Assembly (NCBI RefSeq): GCF_900112005.1
Contig: NZ_FOKK01000027.1
Coordinates: forward strand, 1 to 40,321
Length of the DNA: 40,321 nucleotides
Source: Algoriphagus aquimarinus
GTDB lineage: Bacteria > Bacteroidota > Bacteroidia > Cytophagales > Cyclobacteriaceae
Reading direction: 5' to 3'
Part shown: positions 1 through 9,700 of the stretch, piece after piece
How positions within the stretch are numbered: position 1 is the stretch's first letter
How the letters are laid out: each line of letters begins with the position of its first letter
Made by a program: the position numbers and the translations under genes
The notes under the pieces: generated by a model
Database searches by the model: none
What the model was told of the DNA's origin: nothing
What the model saw: the letters and a program-made list of their open reading frames with translations, nothing else

Positions 1-278
1 TTCTGCTTCTCCAAAAGAAGCACTTTCTGCTCGAGCTCTAACAGTTTTTGATCCTTTGATTTAGGCATCTTTAAAGTGGATTTGTTCACCCAATCAAAGT
101 TACCATATTTCCTTAACCAGCCTGTCACTGTAGAATGAGACTGAATTCCATACTTGCGCGCGGCGGCTTTTATTCCCAATTCCCCACGCTCTATCTCTGA
201 AACAACCGATAGTTTAAAAGCATAACTGTAATCTCGTTGGGTTCGCTTAACATACTTACTCTCTTGTTCTTCTTTCAT
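1..278 (-). CDS. IS3-family transposase OrfA (HTH), C-terminus cut by window edge
   Basis: Encodes the first 92 residues of an IS3/IS150-type OrfA, the DNA-binding subunit that is usually joined to OrfB by programmed frameshifting. It starts at the ATG read on the minus strand at 278 (MKEEQESKYV). The middle reads as a helix-turn-helix (KAAARKYGI then VTGWLRKYG), and the visible C-terminal end is a Leu-rich coiled-coil heptad (KLLELEQKVLLLEKQ) typical of OrfA. The reading frame is open to base 1. Function is inferred from family resemblance; the missing downstream part prevents saying whether the element is active. Confidence 0.75.
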   Translation of the reverse strand, partial: MKEEQESKYVKRTQRDYSYAFKLSVVSEIERGELGIKAAARKYGIQSHSTVTGWLRKYGNFDWVNKSTLKMPKSKDQKLLELEQKVLLLEKQ

Positions 279-319
279 AACATTACATTTTGTGTAACGC
301 TATTTCAGGACGGGACATC
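1..319 (-). mobile_element. IS3-family insertion sequence, one end
   Basis: The left edge of the window is the 5' end of an insertion sequence read leftward. Its outer end lies near 319, where the minus strand reads TGTCCCGTCCTGAAATAGCG, a terminal-repeat style I associate with IS3-family elements of Bacteroidota; the transposase A gene begins about 40 bases inside. The other end, OrfB and any target duplication lie outside the window, so completeness cannot be judged. The terminal repeat identification rests on memory of the family and on its position just upstream of the OrfA start. Confidence 0.65.
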
Positions 320-329
320 CTCAAATTTC

Positions 330-365
330 AAAAAAGTCAAGCTCATTAATGGGTTTGACTTTTTT
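330..365. terminator. Strong bidirectional hairpin terminator
   Basis: An 11-base arm (AAAAAAGTCAA, 330-340) pairs perfectly with TTGACTTTTTT (355-365), and the enclosed bases contain the self-complementary CATTAATG, so nearly the whole segment folds. A T run follows on the plus strand and an A run precedes it, so it can stop transcription from either side. It sits between the IS end and the excisionase-like gene and probably terminated a gene to the left, now replaced by the IS. Confidence 0.7.
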
Positions 366-419
366 TATTCAGTTCACTTTTTTCTTTAAATAATGTCTGA
401 TAGGCTATAGACACACTTT

Positions 420-443
420 AAAATCATCACCAAAATCATCACC
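420..443. repeat. Tandem 12-bp direct repeat
   Basis: Two adjoining perfect copies of AAAATCATCACC lie 45 bases before the excisionase-like start. They could be binding sites for the downstream HTH protein or recombinase arm sites, but no second partner locus was found in the window. Only the repetition itself is directly seen. Confidence 0.6.
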
Positions 444-487
444 AGGATTTTTTAGTTAGCCTTCATCGAACTTTCCACATTTGTTCT

Positions 488-793
488 ATGAAACATATAG
501 AAAACAACTCCAGTCAGCTAACACTGATGGATTCCAACCAACTCCATGAGTTAGTTCGGGATATCGCCGAGGTCAAAGAGACCCTCTTAAAAATGTCTGG
601 CAAGACAAATTTCCCATGCCTTTTAAGAACCTCAGAAGTCAAAAAGATACTCAAGCTTAGCGACAGTTCCCTTGCAGGTCTAAGACAAAATGGCTCGATT
701 CCTTTCACGAAGGTTGGAGGCACTATCTATTTTCTCAAGAAAGACATTCTTGAATTGGTCGTACAAAACTATTCTGGGGTTTATGAAAGATAA
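488..793 (+). CDS. Excisionase-type helix-turn-helix protein
   Basis: A 101-aa DNA-binding protein of the MerR-like HTH_17/excisionase type. Residues about 1-40 are a helical segment (ELVRDIAEVKETLLKM); residues about 45-95 hold the winged helix: LLRTSEVKKILKLSDSSL (helix-turn-helix), then a recognition stretch LRQNGSIPFTKVGG and the wing IYFLKKDILELV. Such genes in Bacteroidota integrated elements commonly lie beside an integrase and a RepA-like ATPase and act as recombination directionality factors or regulators. Here the RepA-like gene follows, but no integrase is visible; it may have been to the left, where the IS now lies. The family call is good; the exact role is inference. Confidence 0.75.
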   Translation: MKHIENNSSQLTLMDSNQLHELVRDIAEVKETLLKMSGKTNFPCLLRTSEVKKILKLSDSSLAGLRQNGSIPFTKVGGTIYFLKKDILELVVQNYSGVYER

Positions 794-1064
794 GATAGAT
801 CTCAGCCTTGTTTCCTTGAGGATCTTCAATGATCTAATAGGAAATTTATACCCTGGCGGAACCGTAATCCCTGGTTATAATATTTCAAACCCGTTTCCCT
901 CAAGTAAGCCCCCCCTCATTTAGTATCTCCATATACATCATTAATCAATTTTTGTATAGGAATTATGAGTCTAGAGATAATCGCAAATGTCTAAACTTCA
1001 CCAAAAGTGAATTAGGATTAAAAACTTCTGAAGCAATCGAGAAAATTATAAAAATAAATACAGT

Positions 1065-2600
1065 ATGATGAACGACGCGTTAACAAAATTTTTCAAAAAC
1101 GAAAAAATAACAAAAGCAATCCTAGAAGATTTTAAAGTAACAAGTCATGAAGAAAGTGACGGAAGCAATATAATTAGCTTTCGCTATGTTGATGGAACAA
1201 TTAAAAAATATAACACTTCAGACCCCAGCAAATCAACCACAGATTATAATGGAGATGTAGATAATAGATTCGAAGTCTTTGGATACAAACAATTATCTAA
1301 ATCAAGGAAAAAAGTCTTTATCACTTCGAGAGAACAAGATGTTTTGAGGTTACATGTAGAAGGCTACTCTGCAGTTTGCTTTAGCCTTAACAATCCACAT
1401 GCTATAAGAGCATTAGGAATATTAAAAAGGGATTATAATGAAGTAATTGCAGTTTTTCCTCATAATCCATATTATAAATACTCATTAACTGATTATTCAA
1501 AACATGATATTCCGATTGTATCCTTACCCCCTTCAAGTATTGTAGAAAGTATAACCGGATACTTAGAATGTTTCAAGTCTACTTTGGAGTTTGACGCTTT
1601 GGTTAGCAAAGCAATAAGCAAATTCTACAAAAAAAAGTCCTATTACCCTGCTTCCGATTTAGGAAAGATAGTATCAGAAAAGGACGATTTCATAATTCCA
1701 CAAATATTACCAAAAGGAATTATGGCAGGTTTAGTAGGCGGGTCTGATTCAGGAAAAAGTCTATTAGCTCTTCAATTTGCAATCAGTTATGTGTTAGAAA
1801 TGAAATTCCTTGGACATCAAATAACTGGAAATAAAAAGGTTCTCTATTGCTCATTTGAAGACGATCATAGCTCGCTTAAAAGAAGGCTTGTTAAGCTTTC
1901 ATCAAAACTGACTAAACAGGAACGATCGCACGCTTTAAAAAATATTTTCATAAACCACGACAATTCATCTTTTGAAAACTTAATTGAGGAACATATGCAA
2001 ATTCATCCCAATACGGGCCTTGTGATCGTGGACACACTAAGTGAATTAATAGGAGACAAAGACATGAATTCCAATAGTGATGTTAGGAGTGTAATGCGAC
2101 CTATCCATAATAGTATTTTAAAGCATGATTTAACAGTATTATTTATTCATCATTTTACTAAATCCTCGGAGAGAGTAGGAAAAATAAATAAAAATGGATT
2201 ATTAGGTAGCCAAGGAATTGAAGCTAAAGCAAGAGTGATCTTTGGCTTGAAGAAAGGCACTAACTCACTCCGAACCTTGTCAATAATTAAAGGAAATGAT
2301 ATTACTGAAGATTGCAAAAGCACCAGTTCTCAGCAACACTTAGAGTTAAATACTGAGAATCTTTGGTTTAAAAAATCTGAATATGTGTTGAACACTTCTA
2401 TTAAAAAAGAAATGCAAAAGTATGATTGGCCAGAAATATTTGGTGATAATATTCTATTGAGATCAGGAATAATTAATAGTCGGCTTCAGAAAAAGTATAA
2501 CATTACCCAAAAGGCTGCTGAAAAAATAATCCATACGGAATTGTTCATGTTTAGAGCATCCAAAGTGGGCTGGTATAAGAATCCAGCATTACTGTCATAA
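1065..2600 (+). CDS. RepA/AAA_25-type ATPase with degenerate Toprim-like segment
   Basis: A 511-aa RecA-fold ATPase of mobile elements. Residues about 82-115 (KKVFITSREQDVLRL, then GYSAVCF) resemble a Toprim core, although the usual catalytic glutamate pattern is not clear. Walker A is GGSDSGKS at about 225-232 and Walker B is GLVIVDTLSEL around 318-328, with FIHHFTK further on, a pattern of hexameric RepA-like replicative helicases. The C-terminal 90 residues may form a winged helix (QKKYNITQKAAEKII). A second ATG one codon downstream is equally possible. It probably serves replication or maintenance of an integrated element together with the upstream HTH gene. The 271-base spacer before it has no gene; an imperfect TTCAC/GTGAA inverted repeat at 997-1011 could be an operator. 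Confidence 0.75.
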   Translation: MMNDALTKFFKNEKITKAILEDFKVTSHEESDGSNIISFRYVDGTIKKYNTSDPSKSTTDYNGDVDNRFEVFGYKQLSKSRKKVFITSREQDVLRLHVEGYSAVCFSLNNPHAIRALGILKRDYNEVIAVFPHNPYYKYSLTDYSKHDIPIVSLPPSSIVESITGYLECFKSTLEFDALVSKAISKFYKKKSYYPASDLGKIVSEKDDFIIPQILPKGIMAGLVGGSDSGKSLLALQFAISYVLEMKFLGHQITGNKKVLYCSFEDDHSSLKRRLVKLSSKLTKQERSHALKNIFINHDNSSFENLIEEHMQIHPNTGLVIVDTLSELIGDKDMNSNSDVRSVMRPIHNSILKHDLTVLFIHHFTKSSERVGKINKNGLLGSQGIEAKARVIFGLKKGTNSLRTLSIIKGNDITEDCKSTSSQQHLELNTENLWFKKSEYVLNTSIKKEMQKYDWPEIFGDNILLRSGIINSRLQKKYNITQKAAEKIIHTELFMFRASKVGWYKNPALLS

Positions 2601-2623
2601 TTTCTTCTAACATATATTCCAAT

Positions 2624-2697
2624 AGAGATTGAGCTTGAATCTCTTGCAATAACCTCCCCTCCTCCCTCCCCTTAAGGGGGGAGGAGGAGGTTATTAC
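2624..2697. terminator. Two consecutive hairpins in convergent spacer
   Basis: AGAGATT (2624-2630) pairs with AATCTCT (2638-2644), and immediately after it a very strong C-rich arm starting at 2650 pairs with a G-rich arm ending about 2694 around the central CCCCTTAAGGGG. The second stem is imperfect by a few bases. The position 23 bases after the RepA-like stop fits transcription termination, though no clean T run follows. Confidence 0.5.
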
Positions 2698-3202
2698 CGT
2701 TGCAAACATTCCGAAAAAGGCGGCTATTTGAGAAAGGAATAGTTGATTTCACCATTTTTACACTAATTTCTACATGAGTCCAGCATCTTGATTTTAAGGA
2801 TAATGTTGTTCCATCTATTTACCCTTAACCAACCGCGGGAAGTATTAAGGCTAAAATGAATACTTTCTGGGTTCTTTTCAGCTGGGTACATGTAGCCTTT
2901 GGATAATTAAAGTGTATCACTCTTAATTCATGGATGTTCATCCTAAATCCAAAGATAGTCTCTTCACTGTTCTATCAACTAATTCAGGCTTTGCTCCTGA
3001 GACGTGGAATCGGCAATAAAACTTTCACACTATTCTTGTAAAAAAAAAATCACTGACTAAATTGAATCATCCAAGCAGTTTAGATTTGAATGATAATTCG
3101 TTAAAAATTTTTAATCTGTCCAACAATAATCCCAAGCCACTGATAGCTTCCTTTTTAAATGCATAGCTAATGCCTTTTGACTACTTTGTTCAAATATGAT
3201 TT
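2698..3202. other. Gene-free convergent spacer
   Basis: No plausible coding frame was seen on either strand. The stretch lies between the rightward ATPase gene and the 3' end of the leftward nuclease-helicase. It contains a hairpin at 2905-2928 (AATTAAAGTG pairing with CACTCTTAATT around TAT, one bulge) and an A9 run at about 3041. It may be decayed element sequence; nothing recognisable remains. Confidence 0.5.
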
Positions 3203-6200
3203 TTATAATTCAGACGCTATTTCACTAAACCTACAAAATGGATTTGCTAATTTTATTTGAGCTGGTGACTTGCACTCCGGTTCAAAAATGGCTGGGCTTG
3301 ACACCAAGATGAACATCGCTTTTGCTCTGGAAACAGCCACATTAAATCTATTAAGACTATAAAGAAAATCCATTCCTCTCGGTGCATCTTGTGGATGAGA
3401 GGTCGCAACAGAATAAATGATAATTGGCGCTTCTTGCCCCTGAAATTTATCCACCGTACCTATTTCCAAATCTGGAATTGCCTCTTGGAGAAGATTGACT
3501 TGTGCGTTATACGGTGAAATGATTTTTATGGAAGCAGGAGTTAAAGAGAATTGTTTACCCTCTTTATCTATCAAATTGGAATCTGGAGCCAACAGCTTTT
3601 GAACTAATGCAGCTATCGCTTCAACTTCTTCGGCAGAGGAGTTAGTATTCCCTTCATGTTTGACTTCTAAATACCTCAATCCTGCCCCTTCAATTAATTC
3701 TCTTACAAAGACATTTTGATTTTCAAGGCCAGTAACTGGGAAGAGTTTATTTTCGTAAAAAAGCTCAGAATCAAACGAGCAAATTTCTGGGTGCATTCTC
3801 CAAGTGTTCTCCAGAAAGACACCTTGATCATCCGATATAGTTTGTCTTTCCTGAAGAACATGGCTTAAAGCCGAAACCTCAGTCCCCTCTGGATGAACTC
3901 CTTTTTGAGGTTGTTGAAGTTGTTGGGGATCTCCCAAAAGAACTAAATTCTTGCAGGCACCAGAAATAGCTAAGGTGTCAATCAAAGACAATTGACCTGC
4001 CTCATCTACAAAAAGATAGTCTACAGAATTATCAAGCTCTGAATCACACCATAAAAATGATGTGCCTCCAATAACCTGATGTTTTTCAATTCCTGTCAGA
4101 ATCTCATTTTTATCAAGCGTGATTTTCCATGGCACATCATCTGATCCATCATCATTGGATTTCTTTTGAATCATGGATATACCATAGTTATTTTGATCGG
4201 CCACCTCCTGAATTTTATTCAAAAGATTACTAATCACTTTATGGCTTAACGCGGTAACACCTACCCGTTTTCCTTGCCTTACTAACCCTAAAATCACATG
4301 ACTTGCCGTATGGCTTTTCCCCGTCCCTGGAGGACCTTGAATAGGCAAATAGCTATGATTAAGTCTCAAGGACCAATCCAAGGTAAACTGAATTTTATCT
4401 GAAGTATTTGGGACAGTTTCAATAATTCTGGGATTTACTCTCAATAGTAAATTTCTACCAGCAGCATATTCCTGGTTTTCATCAGATATCCCATGGTCCA
4501 CTACCCATTCAGCCAAACTGATTATGGCTTCCTCTTTTTTAGTGAGATTTATATCTTCAAAAGAAAAAACTGAGGATGGATGTAATTCTAAAATCGATGG
4601 CCCCTTCTTGATTTTTATAAGTCTATTATTAAAATCAATGCTTTCTACAGATCCTGCTGAGCTTCCATCTTGGGCTTTTAGCCTCGAACCTGTTCTAATG
4701 TCTGTTTCTTGGTTCGGAAAGCGGTAAGTATCAACAACAGATCTTTTCACACTCACTCTTTCACCCGTAAACTCCAGATAAGATAATGCACCTCGTTCTT
4801 CCAAAAGTTCGTAATCAGGTAATTCTATCAGTCGAAAATACTCCCACCAAAATGACTTCTTTTCCCGTCGATACCAATCCAACATATGCGCAAGTATAAA
4901 TTTAGCCTGCTGCTCAGAATTCCTTTCATCTTTATCAAAAGAAATGTCAAGAAGTAGTGCTTCCATTATTGGCCTTATTCGTTCCTGATGGGCAGTTATT
5001 GCGTCACTGGATTCTCCTCGCAAAAGTTCTGGCCTTGGAATCTCATTACCTTGTTCAATTAGCTCTATTCTCAAATCTTCCAGCCATTCATGCAATTTTA
5101 GGGTTGATGTGCAATCGTCCTGATTATACAATTGAATCGCTTGAACCATTGCCTCATTTGCCTCCTGAGGCATTCCCGATTCCAATAAATATTCATAATC
5201 AGCCTTAAATCCAGATAGTACTCTTAGATCCATTTCCCGACTATACCCATAAAATTTCTCAAGATCCTTGATCGAATATTTCTCAACACTCGCGCGAACA
5301 GATTGCCTAACTACCCTATACAAATCAATAAAAGTCCCTGACCTAAGCAAGGAATCCATTTCACCTTCCCGAGTAGCATATTTCCCCATAAGTCGCTTAA
5401 AAGCCACTGGCTCATAAGGGGCATAATGGTATATATGAACACTCGGGTCTTTGGATTTCAGTGTAAATGCAAAATCAATAAAGGATTCAAATGCTTCTTT
5501 TTCCTCCTCTGGATTTTCTGCCCATATTGGTTGATATTTTCCTTGGTGAACCCAACCTATCAGATACTCTAAACCTGAAGGACCAACCATAGGGTCTCCT
5601 TCCAAATCAAGGTAAATATCATTGTGAGAAGGTTCAGGCAACTTGAAGAAACCTGTTTCAGGAACAAGATCAAGCAACTCGTAAATGGGTCTATTCTCAG
5701 TCCTACTTTGATACTGGACCCGTGCCTGTTCCCTTAATTTATTGTAAGTTTCAACTGAACCTTTTGAAGGAACAAAAGGAACTGGCAATGGAATACCTGC
5801 CAATCTTTCAAGGGTATTTATCCCCTTAATCCTCAGCTCTTTTGTTTGACTGGTTCCAAGTCCTGCCACAAAACCTAAATGATCATCATACCTTCTCTGA
5901 GCATTGCATCGTTCCCACCAACTACAGATATCACAATGGGAAACGGGGTCAGGATAGGTGTCTTCAGGATTCGAAATTGCCTCTTTTAGTCTTCTTTTTA
6001 CCAAGCGGATATATGCGGAATAGTCATCTACCCGATATTTATGAGACGATTCAGGAGTCTTCACATGCATGTATTCCGGGTTAATACCCTGAATTTTGGC
6101 AACGGCCTCCGAATAAAGCCCGATCTGTAAAATTGTTCCTGCACGAGTTTCAGACGCAAGCTTGGTGTCCATCACTTCATATGACCAATCTCCCAGATCA

Positions 6201-6562
6201 CTCTGTTTTTGGACCTTTAATAAAAAATCAGCCCAACCTTTCCATTCCCCAGCTTCAAGCAACCGAGCTTGATAAATCACATCCACTCCTGAGTGCATAG
6301 CTTCAATCACTTGCTCCTCTGTAGAAGCTGAATCTCGCGAAATCTCAATGACTGTTTTGTCTTCAGACTTTAATTCTTCTAAAAATTGATCCTCAAATGA
6401 AATTCCTTTTTCCCTCAATAGATCTAACACTCTATTGTTATTAAAAGGCTTTTCTAAAACCCCTTCTGCTGCCAGTTTATTAAGCTGAGTCAGATGCTTG
6501 CAAGAAAGATGGTTTGATAAGTCAGAAGGCGAATACAAAAGCCCTTGTTTCGTTTGTTTCAT
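3203..6562 (-). CDS. TM0106-type RecB nuclease fused to Upf1/DNA2-like helicase
   Basis: A 1119-aa nuclease-helicase. Residues 1-220 are a RecB/Cas4-type PD-(D/E)xK nuclease: D112 in GWADFLL, E129/D132-T-K134, the QxxxY motif Q146-Y150, and four cysteines C21 ... C210-x2-C213-x5-C219, the Cas4/AddB/DNA2 iron-sulfur pattern. Residues about 315-500 (DIYLDLEGDPM) are an RNase H-like domain known in this family. The C-terminal superfamily 1 helicase has Walker A GPPGTGKS (about 742), VDEAGQL (about 850), LLGDPQQL, TWRMHPEI, VDKFQGQEA and VAVSRAK. It may resect DNA ends from branched or foreign DNA. It lies last in the leftward gene series, 154 bases after the giant helicase gene, with a possible hairpin between them. 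All catalytic motifs look intact. Confidence 0.9.
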   Translation of the reverse strand: MKQTKQGLLYSPSDLSNHLSCKHLTQLNKLAAEGVLEKPFNNNRVLDLLREKGISFEDQFLEELKSEDKTVIEISRDSASTEEQVIEAMHSGVDVIYQARLLEAGEWKGWADFLLKVQKQSDLGDWSYEVMDTKLASETRAGTILQIGLYSEAVAKIQGINPEYMHVKTPESSHKYRVDDYSAYIRLVKRRLKEAISNPEDTYPDPVSHCDICSWWERCNAQRRYDDHLGFVAGLGTSQTKELRIKGINTLERLAGIPLPVPFVPSKGSVETYNKLREQARVQYQSRTENRPIYELLDLVPETGFFKLPEPSHNDIYLDLEGDPMVGPSGLEYLIGWVHQGKYQPIWAENPEEEKEAFESFIDFAFTLKSKDPSVHIYHYAPYEPVAFKRLMGKYATREGEMDSLLRSGTFIDLYRVVRQSVRASVEKYSIKDLEKFYGYSREMDLRVLSGFKADYEYLLESGMPQEANEAMVQAIQLYNQDDCTSTLKLHEWLEDLRIELIEQGNEIPRPELLRGESSDAITAHQERIRPIMEALLLDISFDKDERNSEQQAKFILAHMLDWYRREKKSFWWEYFRLIELPDYELLEERGALSYLEFTGERVSVKRSVVDTYRFPNQETDIRTGSRLKAQDGSSAGSVESIDFNNRLIKIKKGPSILELHPSSVFSFEDINLTKKEEAIISLAEWVVDHGISDENQEYAAGRNLLLRVNPRIIETVPNTSDKIQFTLDWSLRLNHSYLPIQGPPGTGKSHTASHVILGLVRQGKRVGVTALSHKVISNLLNKIQEVADQNNYGISMIQKKSNDDGSDDVPWKITLDKNEILTGIEKHQVIGGTSFLWCDSELDNSVDYLFVDEAGQLSLIDTLAISGACKNLVLLGDPQQLQQPQKGVHPEGTEVSALSHVLQERQTISDDQGVFLENTWRMHPEICSFDSELFYENKLFPVTGLENQNVFVRELIEGAGLRYLEVKHEGNTNSSAEEVEAIAALVQKLLAPDSNLIDKEGKQFSLTPASIKIISPYNAQVNLLQEAIPDLEIGTVDKFQGQEAPIIIYSVATSHPQDAPRGMDFLYSLNRFNVAVSRAKAMFILVSSPAIFEPECKSPAQIKLANPFCRFSEIASEL

Positions 6563-6612
6563 ATTTAAAAATTCTGATTCAAAAAGTTATAACTATAACT
6601 CAATTATAATAA

Positions 6613-6675
6613 AGAAGACCAATGGTAGTAAAAATCGAATCGTTATTGGAATAGAATTCTACAAATTGGTCTTCT
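6613..6675. repeat. Inverted repeat in the spacer upstream of the nuclease-helicase
   Basis: AGAAGACCAAT at 6613-6623 is the exact reverse complement of ATTGGTCTTCT at 6665-6675, and the match extends imperfectly outward and inward. The 41-base loop contains the palindrome TAGAATTCTA (6652-6661). It lies between the giant fusion gene stop and the next start, so it may be a terminator/attenuator, an mRNA processing hairpin or a small structured RNA. Confidence 0.5.
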
Positions 6676-6716
6676 ACTTTATCTCTCATTGTAATTCACA
6701 ATAAAAACTCTTTCAC

Positions 6717-9700
6717 CTATCCATCTGGTTTACCATATCCGGCAAAATCAACCAAGTAAACATAGCCTTGAGCTTTTGCTTCTGAGCACCATTTCTCTGA
6801 ATAATTAGTCCCATTTCTTAAATCTGATTTTACAGAATCTTCATATTCCCAAGCAACAACTTCATTTACTACAAATCCAGTAACCTTATCGTATTCTCTA
6901 ATTCTACCAGCATTTGATGAAAGTGAACCAATAGTTTTTCTCATCATTTCATGGTGCAATTCAAAATATGGAAACTGTGTATTATTATTTTTCTTAACAA
7001 AAACAGGGTCTCCACTTTTGATATGACTTTTGATGGCTGGATTTATAGACCTCCTATTAAAATTATAATCCATAGCTGGCCAATTAATAACCAATTTGCT
7101 CAATTCTGGAATAGCAGGGACTCCCATTCTCGTGCTGACTGAATCTGGAAATCTAAAACTATTGGAATTAAGAAGTGCCTTTTCTCTTTTATTCATGAAT
7201 ACTAATAGCCTAAATCTGGCCCTTGTATACGCCACATAAGTTAGCCTCCTTTCTTCCTCAATCATTTCCGAGAGTTTTTCCTCTTCCTCAATATCAATTT
7301 TCTTTAGAGGAAGATCTGAGAAAGATGGAGGAACAATTACACAATCAAACTCCAACCCTTTTACTTTATGCATAGTAGAAAGAACTACCTCAATTTCATC
7401 AGCTCCATGCGAAAATTGACTTCGATATTTTTCATAGATTTTAAAAAGTTGCCCATCATCTTTACTTCCCGTTTCAAACAGGTATTCAATTAATTCAGAA
7501 TACGAAAGGTTATCCTCTTCGTCATTTAGAAACTCCAAAATTAATGATTGCATTACTCTTAGATAAAAGTGATTCCAGAGGGGAAATGCCAATATTAGTC
7601 TATTTATCTCTGTATCAATTTCATTTTCAAATTTGGACTTTGTCAAATCACCTTGCTTCCTTTTAATATACTGAATTACCTCAAAGCATTCTCTGATTCT
7701 GATGAATTCATAAGGAAGACTTCCTTGGATACGAATCCTGATATCTGGCAAATCTATCGATCTAATTTTTTGAAACCCTCTGTAAACCTCATTATTAGTT
7801 CTAAAGAGTACTGCTATTTGCCGGTAAGGCCTGCCATTAATTCTCTCTTTTGTCAAATCTTCCAAAAAGGTCCACCAATCTGCCCTATTTTCAACGGTAT
7901 CAAAAACTTGAACATACTCCTTTAAATATTCTTCTTCAGGTTCCCTTGTTGGTAAAGGAATTAAGTCTTGTTGATCATCAGGGAGAGTTAAAAGCCCTTT
8001 TGATAATTCCAGAATTTCCGGGTAGGATCGATGGTTTTTAAAGAGTTTAAAAATAGCTGGACTAAATATTCGATTAAAATCATCGTAATAAGGCCATGGA
8101 CTTAAACTACCTCCCTCCTTCTCTCTATCATACCCATAAATGCTTTGATTGGGATCCCCAATAATAAACAGATTGGATTTGGTTAGATTTTGCAGTTCAC
8201 TAAGTAATTGTACTCGAGTATTATTTATATCCTGAAACTCATCCACGAGAATATGTTTCAAACTACCCAGTTGATAAAAAATTTCTCCTGGGGAATTCTT
8301 TAATATTTCAAGTAGTATTGGCTCCCATTCATTAAAGTCTCGACCCTCCAGTTTTTCCCGACAATACCTTTTGGCGAGACCATGGAAGGTAAAAATCTTT
8401 AATCTTTTTGAGAGTTTCCCATACCCAAGCTCGTTAAATAGTTTGCCCAATCGATCTTTTAATTCCGAAACAACTGCCCTATTATATGCCAAAACAAGAA
8501 TTTCATCAGGGTTGACGCCAACATGATGAACGAGTCTTGCAACTCTTAAGGTAAGTGTATGGGTTTTTCCAGATCCAGGCCCAGCCATTACACTAATATG
8601 CTGATTAACTTCAGCATCATAAATTTTCCTTTGTTCAGTATTTAGACGATCCTCTTCAGATTGTATAGCATCTCCTCTCCATTTTATCAATAAGGGATCA
8701 TCAGGATCAAGCTCTTTCTGAATAACATCCAATAAACTCTCCAAGCTATCGCAAGCAAAATATTTCTTAATAAATATCTCCTGCTTATGTCTCAGAGCCA
8801 AGTCATCCAAATTTTTTCCTTTTTGATAATTAGCAAGAACCTCCAAGGAGATAAGTTTTAATTCCCTCACTTTTCTCGACTCCTCAAACTCTTCGAAAAC
8901 TTGGTTATCATCAGAATGCAAATCATTCTCCGCTATTCCATTAATAGATTTTAGGTATACTTCTATCCCTGATGGAAAAATGCCACCAGACTTACAATAA
9001 CCTAAAATCGAAAGAATGAAAAGTAAGTCTTGTAGGTAATTGACATCTTCTTTCAGGTTGACATTTGAAATCAAATCGGCCCAATTGAAGGAATTTATGT
9101 TCTTTTTAAAACTTGAATTGGAAATATGAAGAAGTAGGCGGATCGAATCATTTTCAAGCTGTAAAAGCTTCGATGACCATTCTTCTACCTTATGATAACC
9201 ATTGAAAACAGATTGATGAACAATAGCTTTTCTTGATCCATCACTCTTCTTCTCCATCTTACTTTCGTGCCGGGTCTTTCCCAACACTCGGATAAGGGTA
9301 AAAGCATGTTTTGCCCTCTTCTTAAAAAGATCTTTTTTGAAATTCTGTAATTCGTTCTTTTTTGAATCCTCTTGATCTCTTTTTGACCACGGTAATGCTT
9401 TGAAACTCACCTCTTCCGAAATAGCCTCATTAAGCATATAATCCAGTTCTTCACCTTCAAAAATCTTTGAATCATTTAATGGGACACTTTGAAGGATTCT
9501 CCGAGCAAAGGAAAAAACAGCCTTTAATGCCGGAAATTTTTCGTTTTGATATTTAGTGTCAAGCGCATGCTTGATTTCCTCTGACCTCAAGCGTGTAGTT
9601 TCAATTAAGACTTGTTGATTAATCTTAATCAAGTTTGTTGAGTGGGCTTTGTATAATGCTCCGTATAAATTGGATAAACTAAGCTTTGTCTCATCTCTCA

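Noticed and set aside
690..923. 77-aa plus-strand frame after the excisionase-like gene
   Set aside because: Overlaps the well-supported HTH gene in another frame for 100 bases and shows no domain or plausible start context.
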